Under the pieces are notes generated by a model. That model saw nothing but the letters and a program-made list of their open reading frames with translations, did not search any database and had not been told where the DNA came from. A stretch of DNA of 64,000 nucleotides from Branchipolynoe longqiensis (taxonomy: Eukaryota; Annelida; Polychaeta; Phyllodocida; Polynoidae). The stretch is from assembly GCA_030323885.1 (NCBI GenBank), contig CM059197.1, positions 32,330,209 through 32,394,208 of the forward strand. Reading direction: 5' to 3'. A program made the translations under genes and the position numbers. Shown piece after piece: positions 11,755 to 21,814 of the stretch. The stretch's first letter is position 1. Every line of letters begins with the position of its first letter.

Positions 11755-12471
11755 CTCCGAAGCCTTGCTGCCGGCCTCCTCCCTCTCCAGCTTCTGGTTG
11801 AGTAGCTCGATAGACTTGACATACTGTTCCACCTCTGCGGTGAGCTGCTCCTTGAGTGACAGGAATTCTTGACAATCACTTCTCAGCTTCGCACACTCCT
11901 CTCCCATCTGCTCCAGCTGCGTGCGCAACTCACCCCCCTCCTTCTCCAGCTTCTCCTCAGCTGCTCTTGATGCGAGCAGCTTGTCCTTGACCTCCTCAAT
12001 CTGAGCTCCGAGTTGCTCAGCCTCAGCGCGAAGCTGCGCATTCTCCTCCAACAGCTCCTCGACCTTAGCATCAGAAGACGCTGCCAGCTGGTTCTGGGCT
12101 TCACCTTGATCTTTCTGCAGCAGGTCAACCTGGTCATGAGCAGCTCGGAGCATCTCCGTACACTGTGTGAGCTTCTCATCGGATGCTTGCTCAGCAGTCA
12201 CTTGCTCTAATTTGAATTGCTCAAGTTGTGTTTTCAATCTTTCCGATACCTTAGCCTCTTCGCATTCCTTCATCAGCTCGGTGCGAAGCATCTCTAGGTC
12301 TTTCTCAAGGTGGGATTTTGACAGCTGACTCAGTTCGAGGTCACCTTTGAACTGCTCAGACTGACTAGAACTGACCGTTAGTTTTTCTAAAAGATCAGTA
12401 ATTTTGGCATCGCTCGTCTTTGCGTTTGAAGCCAATAGCTCATGCTCAGATTCTAGCTTTGATTTTTCTTC
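11755..12471 (-). CDS. GCC2: GCC2-like golgin, large coiled-coil exon
   Basis: This is the largest exon: 717 bases, 239 codons, phase 0 at both ends, from acceptor AAATTGCAG to donor GAG/GTGAGT. It encodes uninterrupted alpha-helical coiled coil rich in Glu, Lys, Gln and Leu with a clear heptad pattern. It begins EEKSKLESEHELLAS and ends REEAGSKASE. No proline breaks the helix. The exon is GC-richer than the surrounding introns. Coiled coil alone would not name the family; the name comes from the N-terminal exon at 20731-20815. Confidence 0.93.
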
Positions 12472-13038
12472 CTGCAATTTCTGGAGAGAGAAAGTTAATA
12501 TATTGACACTTTCTATGTGTTTAACATTTCTTTGTCTTTTTTAGTGATCGCTTGTTTATTCTGCTCATAACAAAATAATAAACTCAACAAGCGTTAAACA
12601 GTTTCATTTAAGTTTAGAAACATTGAGCGGATATGGCTGAAGGAATTAGACGCTTCTCTTCTCCACTTACTAGCTGTCTTAAAGCTTTAACAAAAAGATG
12701 CCACGATAGGCAAACAGAGGGGCATGGTCCTTGTGACAAGTTGATAGTGCCTAGGGTTGTGGCATGTGATTGGGTATGACAGGTTATATCCTCTCGCCTA
12801 TTGGACAAAACTCAAATGAACGCCCTGAACAGCAATTTGCGTGGCCCAAAAAATGGCCCTTCAGAAATATATTAAAGTTGCCTAAGCTGTTGACTTTTTA
12901 ATTTTTTTTATATATTTAAATACACCAGATTGACAATCAAACGCTACTCTACTTGAGTCCAGAATGTTTATAGTTGATTCACTTTAGGAGATATTTGGAG
13001 TGGCAGTATGCAAAATAATTTGAGTGCACAATTGTAAT

Positions 13039-13460
13039 ACAGTAAAACCTCTCTAACCGACCATCTCCCCAGATCGACCACTCCCCTATATATTGATCGC
13101 TTTATTTGGGTCCCAACAATATCATTGTAACCATATTCTAACTCCCTAAACCGACCACTCTGACACTTTTGTCAGAGTTCAATATACCATACATTGTTGG
13201 AAGGGAAGGTGAATGGCAGCAGAGGGAGAGGGAGACCAAGAACATCATGGTTTACAAATATTTCACAGTGGACAGGCTTAAATTATTCACAGTCTATCAG
13301 AACAGCACACCATCGGGACAAGTGGAGAACCATTGCATCCAACCCTCGACTAGAGGATGGAACTATTGATTGATTGATTGAAACCGACCACATCGCTAAA
13401 TGAACCACTTTTTGACTTATAGTCGGTCCCAAGATCGGTCGATTTAGAGGTTTTAACTGT
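13039..13460. mobile_element. MITE family G, copy 2, interrupted by a LINE end
   Basis: The left half (13039-13163) starts TACAGTAAAACCTCTC and breaks off after CTAAACCGACCACTC. The right half (13380-13460) resumes at AAACCGACCACATCG and ends GGTTTTAACTGTA. The 217 bases between are a LINE 3' end with its own tail repeat, so the LINE inserted into an older MITE. Confidence 0.75.
13164..13380 (+). mobile_element. LINE 3' end fragment with (TTGA)n tail
   Basis: The reading includes the C-terminal words VDRLKLFTVYQNS and VENHCIQPSTRGW, a degraded form of the common LINE ORF2 C-terminus with a basic, tryptophan-containing stretch. It is followed by TTGATTGATTGATTGA, a typical microsatellite-like LINE tail. 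It lies inside MITE G copy 2. Confidence 0.6.
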
Positions 13461-13624
13461 ATACCAATGCCACATTAACTAGATAACCGTGAATATGCAT
13501 TTGCTGTCTACACGGCGTAAAACCACTACCAATCAATATTAACCAGACCATGTGATAGCCAGCGAGTTTAAACATACTATGATATATCATAATATAATAT
13601 GAGACAGAGTGTCTCATACTGCCG

Positions 13625-13722
13625 ACACTCTGTGCCAATGTGGTAACCTTGAATGCGAGTCACTGAAGTAATGTGCAACCATGTTAAATGAACTAAGTCA
13701 ATAATATTTAAGATGCCTTAAA
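13625..13722. repeat. 98-bp perfect duplicate, copy 1
   Basis: This block is identical base for base to 15746-15843. It is followed by an 11-base G run; the other copy is preceded by an 18-base G run. The two copies flank exon 13878-14045. Confidence 0.9.
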
Positions 13723-13737
13723 GGGGGGGGGGGACCC

Positions 13738-13842
13738 AAAATAATTATGAATGAGTACACTTATATCTAAGCTGATACATAGAATCAAATCTACGTAGAC
13801 GTTTTGGTTTTCAAAATATTATTTCATCGAATTGTGCCCCTT
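13738..13842. mobile_element. MITE family E, right-half fragment
   Basis: It has the family words AGAATCAAATCTACGTAGAC and TTTTGGTTTTCAAAATAT, then a degraded end ATTGTGCCCCTTTAA. It is a 5'-truncated copy. Confidence 0.65.
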
Positions 13843-13877
13843 TAAGCGAGCATTTCCTACAAATTAATCACACTTAC

Positions 13878-14045
13878 CGCTACAGTCTCCCTGAGCTGGC
13901 TGCACTGCTCACGCTGATCTTCCAGCTGCACTCGCGTCTCCTCAGCTGATGTAGTCGAGTTCAGCGACTGTTCCTTGAGGTCCCGCAGGGCTGTCAGAGC
14001 CTGGTCACGAGCATCCTTCTGAACAGTAACTTCCTGATCCATGGC
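13878..14045 (-). CDS. GCC2: GCC2-like golgin, exon
   Basis: This 168-base (56-codon) exon runs from acceptor GATTTCAG to donor GCG/GTAAGTG, phase 0 at both ends. It encodes AMDQEVTVQKDARDQ onward to REQCSQLRETVA, a coiled-coil segment. It is flanked by the two copies of a perfect 98-bp duplication, so copy-number or assembly artefacts here could duplicate or drop the exon. Confidence 0.88.
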
Positions 14046-14395
14046 CTGAAATCAACGACAGACTTTGTCACCTGCTATATTTCTTTTATGCGAAGGATCC
14101 TATTAATGGTTCTTTTTGTGATTGTTTTTGTTTGTTTGTGATCGGTTATATAACCTGTCCATAACGAGTAAGTCGCATCGCGGCTTGTTTTTATCGCTGA
14201 ACAGCAATAGTCTCAATTTGGTAGTTGCCTTGTCACCTTAGCTGTAACATATTGTCAGTGCACTGGTCTTTCACAGTTCTAGCCCTACACACTACACAAA
14301 GCTATAGCAATATAGATCGACAATTACAAGATTTTTGTTGTTGTTGTTGTTGTTGATTTCATTAATCATCATACAATGTATCTTACAACGCACTT

Positions 14396-14740
14396 TATTT
14401 GTTGGCCTTGACGTCCTGGCAACATCTAAGGTGAAAAGATGATTACTGATGTTGTGACAGTGTTTACTCAAGGAGACCTTATAGTGCTGCCTGACTGGGA
14501 GACTGGGCTGTCGTCACCATGACCTGACATCCCAGTCACATTATCCTGATATGGAGCAAACCAATCCTTGCCATATCCTATTAATGCTGAGTGCCAGGCT
14601 AGGTAGCAGCAAGTATCAATTTTGTAAGTCACTCATTTGACGAAGCTAAGGTTGAAATGCACAACTTTCCTTATAGGGAGCCAGCTTAGCGATTTGACCG
14701 ATTCAGCCAGCTTGTCCAGTCTCTCACTGTAGCAGTATAG
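14396..14740 (-). mobile_element. tRNA-derived SINE type 1, minus orientation
   Basis: The body reads on the minus strand from a degenerate head near 14700 to the 3' tail at TTGGCCTTGACGTCCTGG. Family marks are CATTATCCTGATA, TGCTGAGTGCCAGGCTAGG and AAGTATCAATTTTGTAAGTC. The head is worn. The family is described at 43960-44298. Confidence 0.75.
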
Positions 14741-15204
14741 TTATAAATAGTGTTAGCTAACGATTAGCAAACATTTATTTTCCAGAATCAATGCTTGCAA
14801 AGATATGTGCCCATCATTAATTTTAATTTGGTTCTGTGTAAAAGCGATGGTTGACAGAATACGAGTGAACACATCTCACCGTGATTATGGCCTTTGTAAC
14901 CGATACGCCACCCATCAATCTTAAATTGTTTCAATTTTATTTTCATATTTTTCAGATCAGGTTTATAATTGTCACCCGTCCTGATATGACCTTAGATGTT
15001 GCCAGGATGTAAACCTCCAACAACCAACCAACCTATAATTATCACACTCTATTTTAGTTCTGGCTATCTTCTCTGATACTTGACAAAATTTGGGAATATC
15101 TGGAGTGCAAGCATTCAGAATAATTAGTGCGAGCACACGAGTTGAATTCAAGTGAAATATACCATTGCTATGTTAACTAGGTCATGTTGAAGATAGTGAA
15201 GTTT

Positions 15205-15325
15205 AACATTCTCAAGAGGGAGGAACTTAAAGAAAATCGTCATGGCGTATACTAGTACATAGGAACAAATCTAAGTAGATGCCATGGTTTTGAAAATATC
15301 ATTCCAGTAGATTATGCAACTTTAA
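15205..15325. mobile_element. MITE family E, right-half fragment
   Basis: It contains AGGAACAAATCTAAGTAGAT and GTTTTGAAAATATCATTCC, and ends AGATTATGCAACTTTAAA. It is a diverged partial copy. Confidence 0.6.
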
Positions 15326-15501
15326 AATGTCATTGCGCCAACTTCCACGTCAAATAGAAGACGAGCCCCAATTATTCATTTAGAAAATAAGAATCTTTTA
15401 TGATGATCAGCTAATTTTTTCTTAAATACCTTTTTTATGCTGAGATTTTGCTAATAATGTTTGGTTCGTGAATATGTTTTAAGGCGAGCTTCCTCGTGTA
15501 C

Positions 15502-15606
15502 CTTTTTGTCTTTCTCAAGTTGATCAAGATCAGCTTGTAATGCCATGAATGATGACGTCATCGTCTCATCCTTCATCATCATGCATTCAATTTGCTCTTT
15601 GAAAAC
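15502..15606 (-). CDS. GCC2: GCC2-like golgin, exon
   Basis: This 105-base (35-codon) exon runs from acceptor GTCTGTCTCCAG to donor AAG/GTACAC, phase 0 at both ends. It encodes VFKEQIECMMMKDE through LDQLEKDKK, with coiled-coil character. The donor is the weakest of the set. A longer exon continuing VHEEARLKT is possible, because the frame stays open for another 50 bases. Confidence 0.8.
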
Positions 15607-15745
15607 CTGGAGACAGACAGAAAAACAACAAGAAAGCAATAAGGATTAGAATAAACTTAACGGTTTACAGTGGGATTTAAACGAGATCTTCTATCCTGAA
15701 AGCTTGAATGTTTGATTTCTACGCGAGGGGGGGGGGGGGGGGGGC

Positions 15746-15843
15746 ACACTCTGTGCCAATGTGGTAACCTTGAATGCGAGTCACTGAAGTAATGTGCAAC
15801 CATGTTAAATGAACTAAGTCAATAATATTTAAGATGCCTTAAA
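15746..15843. repeat. 98-bp perfect duplicate, copy 2
   Basis: It is identical to 13625-13722 and is preceded by an 18-base G run at 15727-15744. Confidence 0.9.
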
Positions 15844-16399
15844 ATTCAAGAGACATTTAAACAATTTATTTATATTTTTTAGTGATGAATTCATTTACCC
15901 TGCTCATAACGGATAAGTGTGTTAACACTTATATTCATCACTGGGCAGCACTAATCTAATTTGATTGAAATTTAGTGAATTTTGTCTTAGTAATAATTTT
16001 AGTTTTCTTGCTTCCTGTTTATGCCTTGTAACTGTTTGTAGATTGCAAACAGTCCAAAATCCAGCTTTTACTATACTTTGCAAAAGATTAATATGTAGCA
16101 CAATAATAATCTTCCAGTCCAGTAAGAGCACTCTCTGTCCACCTTTCCCTGGGTTGGGTTGGGTGGGACTATCCTACAAATAGCCGAGTCCTCGAACTCA
16201 TTGAAACACCAATTATGCGTCAACTGTACTACGTAAGTACTCATATAATTAATCTATTTCACCTCGTTCTCTTACTCCTGGCTAATTATAGCACAGTGAG
16301 AGGTTTACATAGACATAATTTTGATTACTAAGTTGAACCAATCTATTTATTTACCCCACAACTCTTAATGCCTAAGCAAGGTTGTAGCCATATTGGTCT

Positions 16400-16765
16400 T
16401 CTCCACTCTTTTGTGTCTAGCAAAAGCAATGGAGGTCTTCCAACCTGCGTGTTAATGGAACACCTAGGTTCCTTGCGTTGGAAGAAACTGCCCCTCTTGT
16501 GGAGTGGGCTCCGACAGGAAGTGTCCATTCCAGCTAATTTTAGCACTCTGATTGTCATTCTCGTTAGTGTGTCTCTACAAATAGGTCCACGAGACCTAAT
16601 AAAGCTAAGCAACAACTGTTTGCTTTTCCTAATTTTCTCAGCAGGAACGATGTAATATTTAATAGCGCTAACTACACACAGCTTCCTATCTTCAGGAAAA
16701 GCAGTTAATGCCACTGAGAACAATGGGTCGCCTGTCCTGGTTGAATTAAAAGTTTTGAGGTCGAA
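16400..16765 (-). pseudogene. Tyrosine recombinase fragment (DIRS/Ngaro or Crypton type)
   Basis: Read on the minus strand, the first part gives DLKTFNSTRTGDPLF and ALTAFPEDRKLCVV, then LSFIRSRGPICRDTL and VLKLAGMDTS. This is the usual run-up to the catalytic core of eukaryotic mobile-element tyrosine recombinases. The next conserved block, AHSTRGAVSSNARNLGVPL with the His-x-x-Arg motif, is in another frame, so a frameshift separates them. The N-terminal arginine region and the final tyrosine are not found. It lies in an intron between exons 16861-16902 and 15502-15606. The blocks suit a DIRS-like retroelement best; a Crypton cannot be excluded. Confidence 0.75.
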
Positions 16766-16860
16766 AATTGAACTCATGCATACCAACAAGTAGTTATATA
16801 TATGTTGCCAGTTTTGATTCACAGAAAAAAAAGACAGAATCTAAAAATCGCTTAACTGAC

Positions 16861-16902
16861 CTTGTTTTCTTTTGTGACCTTTGCAATCTCTTCTTCAAAT
16901 GC
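16861..16902 (-). CDS. GCC2: GCC2-like golgin, 42-nt exon
   Basis: This short exon of 14 codons (AFEEEIAKVTKENK) runs from acceptor TTTCTCTTGAAG to donor AAG/GTCAGTT, phase 0 at both ends. It encodes two heptads of coiled coil. Splice sites and phase fit its neighbours. Confidence 0.8.
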
Positions 16903-16997
16903 CTTCAAGAGAAAAAAGAATGTAGGTTAGAGAATATATTAGGAGACATTTTTTCTCAGTGTACATTTTTTCTCAGTGTACAAACCACAACATATCT

Positions 16998-17126
16998 CAC
17001 AGGTTAACGCCCATATGTGGGTTAACACCCACCCCCTACATGGCCAATGTTTTGTAAATGCCCACTCATTACACGCACATGTGATTTGCCAATTTAAACA
17101 CCCAGGGCGCTAACCCACGAGAAACA
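16998..17126. mobile_element. MITE family H, copy 3 (partial)
   Basis: It reads CAGGTTAACGCCCATATGTG through CAGGGCGCTAACCCACGAG. The terminal ACCGTATTC words are missing or worn at both ends. Confidence 0.65.
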
Positions 17127-17379
17127 AGCAGACAATTTCACTTATCCAACGGACAATTCTGGTCTAATTTTCACTTGTCCGTCTGAATTTTCACTTGTCC
17201 CGGACAAGCTATTTCAAACGCTGTCACATAATGCATTATATAAAACATGTACACAACGGTTTGATTTTTGTTATCCATTACTGTGGCGGTGTTGTAAACA
17301 AATAAGAACATCACGCCTAGAGTGATATTCGAACGCAGAGTTTTGCCATTCCAGGCCGAACGTTCTAACCATTAGGCTA

Positions 17380-18790
17380 CCTAGGCTCCCCTGATACAAT
17401 TAACCTACCCATACCTGCCCGTGTATGCAGCATTTCAGTACACTCGCCTCCGTTTGATTGTAAGTCTCATACTGCCGATTACAAATAACCAGGTAGTGCT
17501 CTTCTATAATGGCATGGCACACTGGACACCATAGAGTACACAATCATTAGACTACATAGGCTCATTGATGAAATTAACCTATGCACGCCTACCTGTGTAT
17601 GTTGCATTTCATTACACTCACTACACTCATCTCCCTTTGATTGTAAGTTTGATACAGACAAATACAAATATCCAGGTGGCGCTCTTCTATAAAAATCATG
17701 GCATGGCACACTGGACAGCATATAGTGCACAACCATTAGACTACATAGGCTCCCTGATGAAATTAACCTGTGCATGCCTACCTGTATATGTGGCATTTCA
17801 CTACACTCATCTCCCTTTGATTGTAGGTTTCATACAGACAATTACAAATATCCAGGTGGTGCTCTTCTATAAATATAATGGCATGGCACACTGGACACCA
17901 TATAGTGCATAACCATTAGACTACATAGGCTCCTTGATGAAATTAACCTATGCATGCCTACCTGTGTATGTGCCATTTCACTACACTCATGTAAAGTCGC
18001 CGGCTGGTGGTGTGAGTGGTGTGGACAAGCTAATGAGAAATCAATACAGGTAATGAAGGAAAGTAGAGAAAGAGTGAAAAGTAGGAGAGTGAGACTCCCT
18101 GGTTTATTATCTTATATAGGTTTCTAGAATCCAAGATGGCAGTGGTCACATGGGTTGATCCACCAATCAGGGTTCAATCTGTTGTATCCAAGGCCTTGTC
18201 ATGCTGGCTACAGTGACTTGTGGTGGCCAGTGATCCATAAATAACACCTGGGGGGAGGGGGTATGAGAGGTGACTCTTCCAAAGACTGTATCTAAGAAGT
18301 GACACTCTCCTCTATACTATTTTACTATACAATTTCTATACCTAATGAGTAATAGTTTACCAACTCCACATATCCCTCATATGCCTTTGGATTTTATATA
18401 TTGCCATTTACCATTATATAGATAAGTTGCAATTTATTATAGTAGAGTTCACATATATCCTCATGTCATTATCGGAAAATTTTACACTCATCTCACTTTG
18501 ATTGTAGGTTTCATACAGACAATTACAAATATCCAGGTGGTGCTCTTCTATAAATATAATGGCATGGCACACTGGACAGCATATAGTGCACAACCATTAG
18601 ACTACATAGGCTCCCTGATGCATGCCTACCTGTGTATGTGGCATTTCACAACACACATCTTGATTTGATTGCAAGTTTCATACAGACAATTACAAATATT
18701 CAGATGGCGCTCTGCTATAACCATTAGACTACATAGGCTACCTGACGCAATCAACCTACACATGCCTACCTGTGTATGTGGCATTTCACC
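17380..18790 (-). repeat. Tandem array of tRNA-like SINE type 3 units (180-190 bp)
   Basis: The marker ACTACATAGG recurs at 17551, 17740, 17920, 18601 and 18728, giving spacings near 189 and 180 where the array is intact. On the minus strand each unit starts like a tRNA (GGAGCCTATGTAGTCTAATGG, an A-box-like word). It continues with CACTATATGCTGTCCAGTG and CGCCACCTGGATATTTG. A B-box is poor or absent in most units. A related single copy is nested in the foldback element at 56589-57347. The array is interrupted by a 497-base solo LTR. Confidence 0.75.
17990..18486. mobile_element. Probable solo LTR inserted in the tandem array
   Basis: A 497-base block with no similarity to the array starts TGTAAAGTCGCC and ends AAAATTTTACA, giving TG...CA ends with a short inverted repeat TGTAAA/TTTACA. 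It is flanked by CTCA on both sides (17986-17989 and 18487-18490), and removing it restores the array unit. A short target duplication and TG/CA ends fit a solo LTR. No second LTR or internal coding region is present. Confidence 0.65.
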
Positions 18791-18855
18791 TGAAGGAAGT
18801 GAATGCCACTTACTACACACTACTCTAGAGGCCGGAGTAGAGAAGAGGTGCTCAC

Positions 18856-18966
18856 CTTGATCTGCTCTGCTGTGGCTTCCTGTGTCTGCTGAGCTGAAGT
18901 GTATGCCGCCATTGCGTTGTCCCGGTCCTCCTTCACCTCGCCCAGTTCATCCCGAAGTGCCTTCAG
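18856..18966 (-). CDS. GCC2: GCC2-like golgin, exon
   Basis: This 111-base (37-codon) exon runs from acceptor TACTCCCACAG to donor AAG/GTGAGCACC, phase 0 at both ends. It encodes LKALRDELGEVKEDRDN through TAEQIK, a coiled coil. The AAYTSAQQT middle has small residues typical of golgin rods. It is the first full coiled-coil exon after the conserved N-terminal block. Confidence 0.88.
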
Positions 18967-18997
18967 CTGTGGGAGTAAGGGCAAGATGCAAGTAGCA

Positions 18998-19265
18998 GGG
19001 TCCGTACACATGTGACAATATGGAATTCAAGGCTATTTCGAGGCTGTTTTTGAAGGGAATTCAAGACTATTTTCGTTTGGATTTCAGGAAAAAATAACAA
19101 TGGCGAATGGCGATTTCGGACTAATTTAGATAAGTGGGGACAGTTTAAGGGAATTCAAGGCTTTTCAAGACTAATCACCAACAATAGGTTAAATACAAGG
19201 CTGTTCAATGCCTTGAAATGAGGCAAATGAAGTTCAAGACTTTCCAGGGCCCGTACGGACACGGC
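18998..19265. mobile_element. Foldback-type element, word AATTCAAG
   Basis: The ends are loosely inverted: AGGGTCCGTACA on the left and CCCGTACGGACACGG on the right. The interior is made mostly of GGAATTCAAG, CAAGGCT and CAAGACT words in one orientation and TTGAA words in the other. It resembles the design of foldback families A-D, but its ends differ and no clear target duplication is seen. Confidence 0.5.
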
Positions 19266-19374
19266 AGTGGACACAGTTAAGGAGTGGCACATTTTGACTG
19301 TCTCCTGTCCACCACAAAATTTCTGATAATACCTCTTTTTTCTTAATTAAAAGAAAGGATTTTGCTTACTTTCG

Positions 19375-19565
19375 ATGATTAAGCACAGGAAATTTCGATT
19401 GTAGCCAATTGGTCTTCCTTATTACACTGTTCCTTGCCCTATACTAGTAATGCTGAGTGTCAGGCTGGGTAGCGACAAGTATAAATCTTTAGGTCATTTG
19501 CATTGGCCGGGGTTTCGAACCCACAACCTGCCGCATGGAAAGCTGACCCTCAACTCCATCCGATG
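19375..19565 (-). mobile_element. Chimeric SINE, head and partial body
   Basis: The left 45 bases match the tail of SINE type 2 (GGTCTTCCTTATTACACTG). The rest matches the type 1 body (GAGTGTCAGGCTGGGTAGCG) and a tRNA-like head containing GGTTTCGAACCCAC. Chimeras of the same two types are also seen at 53706-53945. Confidence 0.65.
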
Positions 19566-20100
19566 AACGCCTTTTTAAGAAGAACTGATGAGACCTATGT
19601 CAAAATTAATGTTCACACCCTGGAACCCCCTCTTCCGCCCCCCCCCCCAATTGTTATTTGATGTCCAGATAAGCAAACGCATATTGCAGATGGGTGGGGT
19701 GGGGAATGGGGGTGTTTACAGTTTTCTCAGCCAAGTACCGACACTAGCTTTTTATTACATTTGGAGAATACTTTTGAAAACATTAGCGAAATATGTAAAG
19801 TGTGGGTGCGGCCAGAAATATTGGCTTTGCCAGTAAAAAAAAAAAAGAAAAAAAAAGAGCCAATGGAATTCAGAATTTATTTGAAAATCTTAGGTGATTT
19901 TATATGTCCCCAGTTATGGCAGCTGACACTTGCTGCGATTTCTAATTGTGTATCTAATCAGTTGAAATATATATTCATTTAGTAGTAATTTAGAGTCTAA
20001 TACTAATAGAGAGTTAAAATTACCTAAATGATCAAATTTCATAAACCCACTACCGGAAACTTATTGTTTCTAATGCCAATTGCTTAAAATCTGAACTTAC

Positions 20101-20162
20101 TTCGCTTTCGAGGTCACCGTTTTGAGGTGCAGTCTTCAGAACCTCAACTTCTTTGTTTAGCT
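20101..20162 (-). CDS. GCC2: GCC2-like golgin, exon
   Basis: This 62-base exon has acceptor TTTCTATTCTAG and donor GAA/GTAAGTTCAG. It starts in phase 1: its first two bases AG complete the Glu codon begun by the last base of exon 20731-20815. It ends in phase 0. It reads (E)LNKEVEVLKTAPQNGDLESE, continuing the conserved N-terminal helix. The phase match independently supports the join to exon 20731-20815. Confidence 0.9.
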
Positions 20163-20467
20163 CTAGAATAGAAATAACAACCATGCATTATCGACATTTT
20201 AATTCAACTTCGGGGAACTTAAAATGACCGTCATTACATCTACTTTTTTGTTGTTGTTTAAACCGACATACTTTGTCTCAAATATAACCATGTCCCACTA
20301 GCAAAGGTACTTTATTTATACCTCTAATTCGATCAGAAAAGAGAGTTCATGTCACATTGTCTTACCGGAGACCTAATCCACGAAATCACATCTGGCTAAT
20401 CCAATCACAGAATCGCCGGACAACCACATCAATACTATATTAATACTGGCATTTTTCTTTTCTTTTT

Positions 20468-20705
20468 TGGTTCATTAGTTGTTTAAGCAGGGGAAATTTC
20501 AGTCATAGACGACTGGTCTTCCTCATTCCACTGTTGGTCTCATGGTATGAGAGCAACCGGCCTTTGATGACGCTGTAAGTTATACACAGTGGTGGAAATC
20601 CAAATTGGCAGAGCTGGGGGCACGGGGAATCGAACCGCCGACCCTCATATTAGGAGTCTGACCTAGAAAAAAGTCAGACACTCTAACCACTCCGCCACAG
20701 AGAAT
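20468..20705 (-). mobile_element. tRNA-derived SINE type 2
   Basis: The minus-strand head resembles a class II tRNA: GTGGCGGAGTGGTTAGAG, a long arm, then GGTCGGCGGTTCGATTCCCC as B-box. The body contains ATTTGGATTTCCACCACTG, CAGCGTCATCAAAGGCCGG and a tail ending TTAAACAACTAATG. A second copy with an extra 60-base segment lies at 47045-47352. Confidence 0.85.
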
Positions 20706-20730
20706 AAGGTAGTTAAAAAAACCCGCATAC

Positions 20731-20815
20731 CTTCACATTTGATCTTTGTTCTTTGCAAGAGCACCATTTGCTTTTTAACGAACTTGATTAAGTCTTCTCT
20801 AGAGAGCGCCTCGAG
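20731..20815 (-). CDS. GCC2: GCC2-like golgin, conserved N-terminal block
   Basis: This 85-base exon has acceptor TATTTTACAAG and donor G/GTATGCGGG. It starts in phase 0 and ends in phase 1. It encodes LEALSREDLIKFVKKQM then VLLQRTKIKCE. The block L-E-x-L-x-(K/R)-E-D-L-I-K-F-x-K-K-Q-M followed by a basic helix is the conserved N-terminus of GCC2/GCC185, a trans-Golgi GRIP-domain golgin. It is known to tether endosome-to-Golgi carriers and to bind Rab and Arl GTPases. A Pro/Ser-rich linker ending in Lys before it, as in exon 22510-22650, is also family-like. This exon is the main basis for the gene name. Confidence 0.9.
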
Positions 20816-20936
20816 CTTGTAAAATATAAACATGTGTTTGTTAATTTCAAACAGAGCATCAATTACAGAGCTATCAACAAGGGGAAAAAGAATAGATTAC
20901 GTGGAAATTAGAAGAGTTCATATCGTGTCCATTTGT

Positions 20937-21290
20937 TTAAAGTTGCATAGTCTGATGGCTTTGAGTTTCTGTCATTTTTTCTGAGATAAATATTTTAAAT
21001 TGATTGTTATAGTCTACCTTGCATTTAGTTTGAAGTAACTTTTATCTTAAATGGCTAACTTTTCAAATATTTGAAATGCAAACATGTCCAATTTATTTTG
21101 TCAAGCACGCCAAAACTCTGACACCATAGGTTTATGCTGTAACAGGTTTTCTTGAATTGACTGAGTATTCCTTTCTATGTAGCAATACATGCTTAATAAG
21201 AGCATTGATAAAGTTGACTATGTAGAATCAAATATAGATATTTGTTTCAGTTTTGACAATTTGATGTTTCATCGGACTATGCAGCTTTAA
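20937..21290. mobile_element. Palindromic MITE family E, copy f
   Basis: It is full length, from TTAAAGTTGCATAGTCTGATG to CATCGGACTATGCAGCTTTA. It lies 40 bases from copy g, which has the halves in the reverse order. Confidence 0.88.
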
Positions 21291-21331
21291 ATAAAAATGT
21301 ATTCATACATACTACGATGACACACTTACAT

Positions 21332-21675
21332 TAAAGTTGCATAGTTCGATGAAAACATCAAATTTTCAAAACCAAAACACTTATCTAGATTTGATTCCAT
21401 ATATTCAACTTAGATACTGGGGCATTTGTTGCTGCATAAAAGGGCATAATAAGTCAATTAATAGAAACCGTTTCTACTGAAGTCTATGGTGTCAGAGTTT
21501 TGGGGTGCTTGCCAAAATTATTTTGGCATGTTTTGACGTCAAATATCTCCAAACTTAGCCATTTAAAATTAAAGTTACTTCAAGCTAAAGTAAAGTAGAT
21601 TATAACGATTAGTATAATATATTTTTCTCAGAAAATAGCAAAAACTCAAAATCATCGGATTATGCAACTTTAACA
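21332..21675. mobile_element. Palindromic MITE family E, copy g
   Basis: It is full length, from TTAAAGTTGCATAGTTCGATG to CATCGGATTATGCAACTTTA, with central TTTTGGGGTGCTTGCC. It forms an inverted pair with copy f. Confidence 0.88.
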
Positions 21676-21814
21676 TTATATACACATAGAGAATAGCTAG
21701 CACAATTTTACTGCAACCAAATTAAAATAAATACCATAGTACAACTTTAAGGTTAATCCTCTGGAACGACCATGTTTAAATCCAAGCAAAGAGTCCACTG
21801 TAAACAATCTGTGA

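Noticed and set aside
17480..18790. A CRISPR-like array
   Set aside because: The units are 180-190 bp and fully repeated with no spacers, in a eukaryotic context.
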